Assembly: GCA_030045175.1 (NCBI GenBank)
Contig: JASIBM010000345.1
Location: 1-21,531 of the forward strand
From: Streptosporangiaceae bacterium
Lineage (GTDB): Bacteria > Actinomycetota > Actinomycetes > Streptosporangiales > Streptosporangiaceae
Direction: 5' to 3'
DNA length: 21,531 bases
In this document: one piece after another, positions 21,261-21,531 of the stretch
How positions within the stretch are numbered: position 1 is the first letter of the stretch
Layout: every line of letters begins with the position of its first letter
Translations under genes and position numbers: made by a program
The notes under the pieces: model-generated
The model's database searches: none
What the model was told of the DNA's origin: nothing
Seen by the model: only the letters and a program-made list of their open reading frames with translations

Positions 21261-21531
21261 TCAGCCGGTGACCTCAACGGTGACTTCGATCACCACGGGC
21301 GCGCCGCGCGGAAGCTCCGCGACGCCCACGGAGGTACGCGCGTGGCGACCCGCGTCACCGAATACGGCAAGGAAGAGCTCGCTGGCCCCGTTGACGACGC
21401 CGGCCTGGCCGGTGAATCCCTCCGCCGACGCGACGAAGCCGACAACCTTCACCACCCGCACGACCTGGTCCAGGCCGACCGCGTCGTCGATCGCGGCAAG
21501 CGCCGAGAGGGCGCACTGACGGCTCAGTTCG
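21261..21531 (-). CDS. RidA/YjgF-family enamine deaminase (partial, 5' end beyond the window)
   Basis: The frame is open from the right edge to a TGA at 21261-21263 and encodes about 89 C-terminal residues. It has the RidA pattern: QCALSALAAIDDAVGLDQVV, VVKVVGFVASAEGF, NGASELFLAVFGDAGRHART and SVGVAELPRGAPVVIEVTVE. The Arg in HARTSVGV and the Glu in VVIEVTVEV match the residues that bind the substrate carboxylate in active RidA proteins. Such enzymes hydrolyse reactive 2-aminoacrylate and related enamines released by PLP enzymes. Nothing in the window hints at its partner gene, which may lie upstream beyond the edge. Confidence 0.88.
   Translation of the reverse strand, partial: ELSRQCALSALAAIDDAVGLDQVVRVVKVVGFVASAEGFTGQAGVVNGASELFLAVFGDAGRHARTSVGVAELPRGAPVVIEVTVEVTG

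Noticed and set aside
21106..21519. Plus-strand 137-codon frame with a hydrophobic N-terminus
   Set aside because: The hydrophobic start comes from the AT-rich island and the rest is antisense to RidA; no ribosome site is seen.

Overview
The window looks like chromosomal DNA from a high-GC actinomycete. Third codon positions are almost all G or C, GTG and TTG starts occur, and many products (SpeE-like protein, HAF-repeat protein, VWD/Ig secreted protein, DHA2 transporter, CYP, encapsulin) are of actinobacterial type. I cannot name a genus. I see no tRNA, rRNA, CRISPR array, transposase, integrase or phage gene.

Layout. Bases 1-3092, minus strand: the 5' part of a spermidine-synthase-like gene running off the left edge, then a large secreted VWD/Ig-like protein whose signal-peptide exon-equivalent is out of frame with the rest, so it is probably broken. 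Bases 3468-5590: a LysR regulator divergent from a secreted six-repeat HAF protein, with a palindrome over the LysR promoter and start. Bases 5679-8307, minus: a DHA2 drug-exporter-like MFS protein followed by a membrane protein of unknown function. Bases 8443-9995, plus: an NAD(P)H:FMN reductase followed by a family 1 encapsulin shell protein, divergent from the exporter across a 135-bp gap that holds a perfect palindrome. Bases 10115-11329: a second MFS protein, overlapping tail to tail with a cytochrome P450 (11316-12524, minus). Bases 12785-13261: a BCP-type peroxiredoxin, divergent from the P450, ending in a strong hairpin terminator that faces a small secreted peptide gene (13442-13633, minus).

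Bases 13984-17058: a Zymomonas-type pyruvate decarboxylase divergent from a zinc-independent MDR oxidoreductase. Bases 17546-19111: a metallo-beta-lactamase-fold protein with a C-terminal Rieske domain, tail to tail with an ArsR regulator. Bases 19788-20894, minus: a repeat-rich single-pass membrane protein with an extracellular C-terminal domain. After it come a hexanucleotide microsatellite, an AT-rich island with palindromes, and the 3' end of a RidA gene cut by the right edge.

Working together. From 8.3 to 13.3 kb several redox and export genes sit together (flavin reductase, encapsulin, P450, peroxiredoxin, two MFS transporters). The flavin reductase-encapsulin pair is the most intriguing unit, because the usual cargo genes (DyP peroxidase, ferritin-like protein) are absent and no cargo-loading peptide is visible on any neighbour. 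Two intergenic inverted repeats with the same core (5611-5667 and 10040-10094) point to a dispersed palindromic element in this genome.
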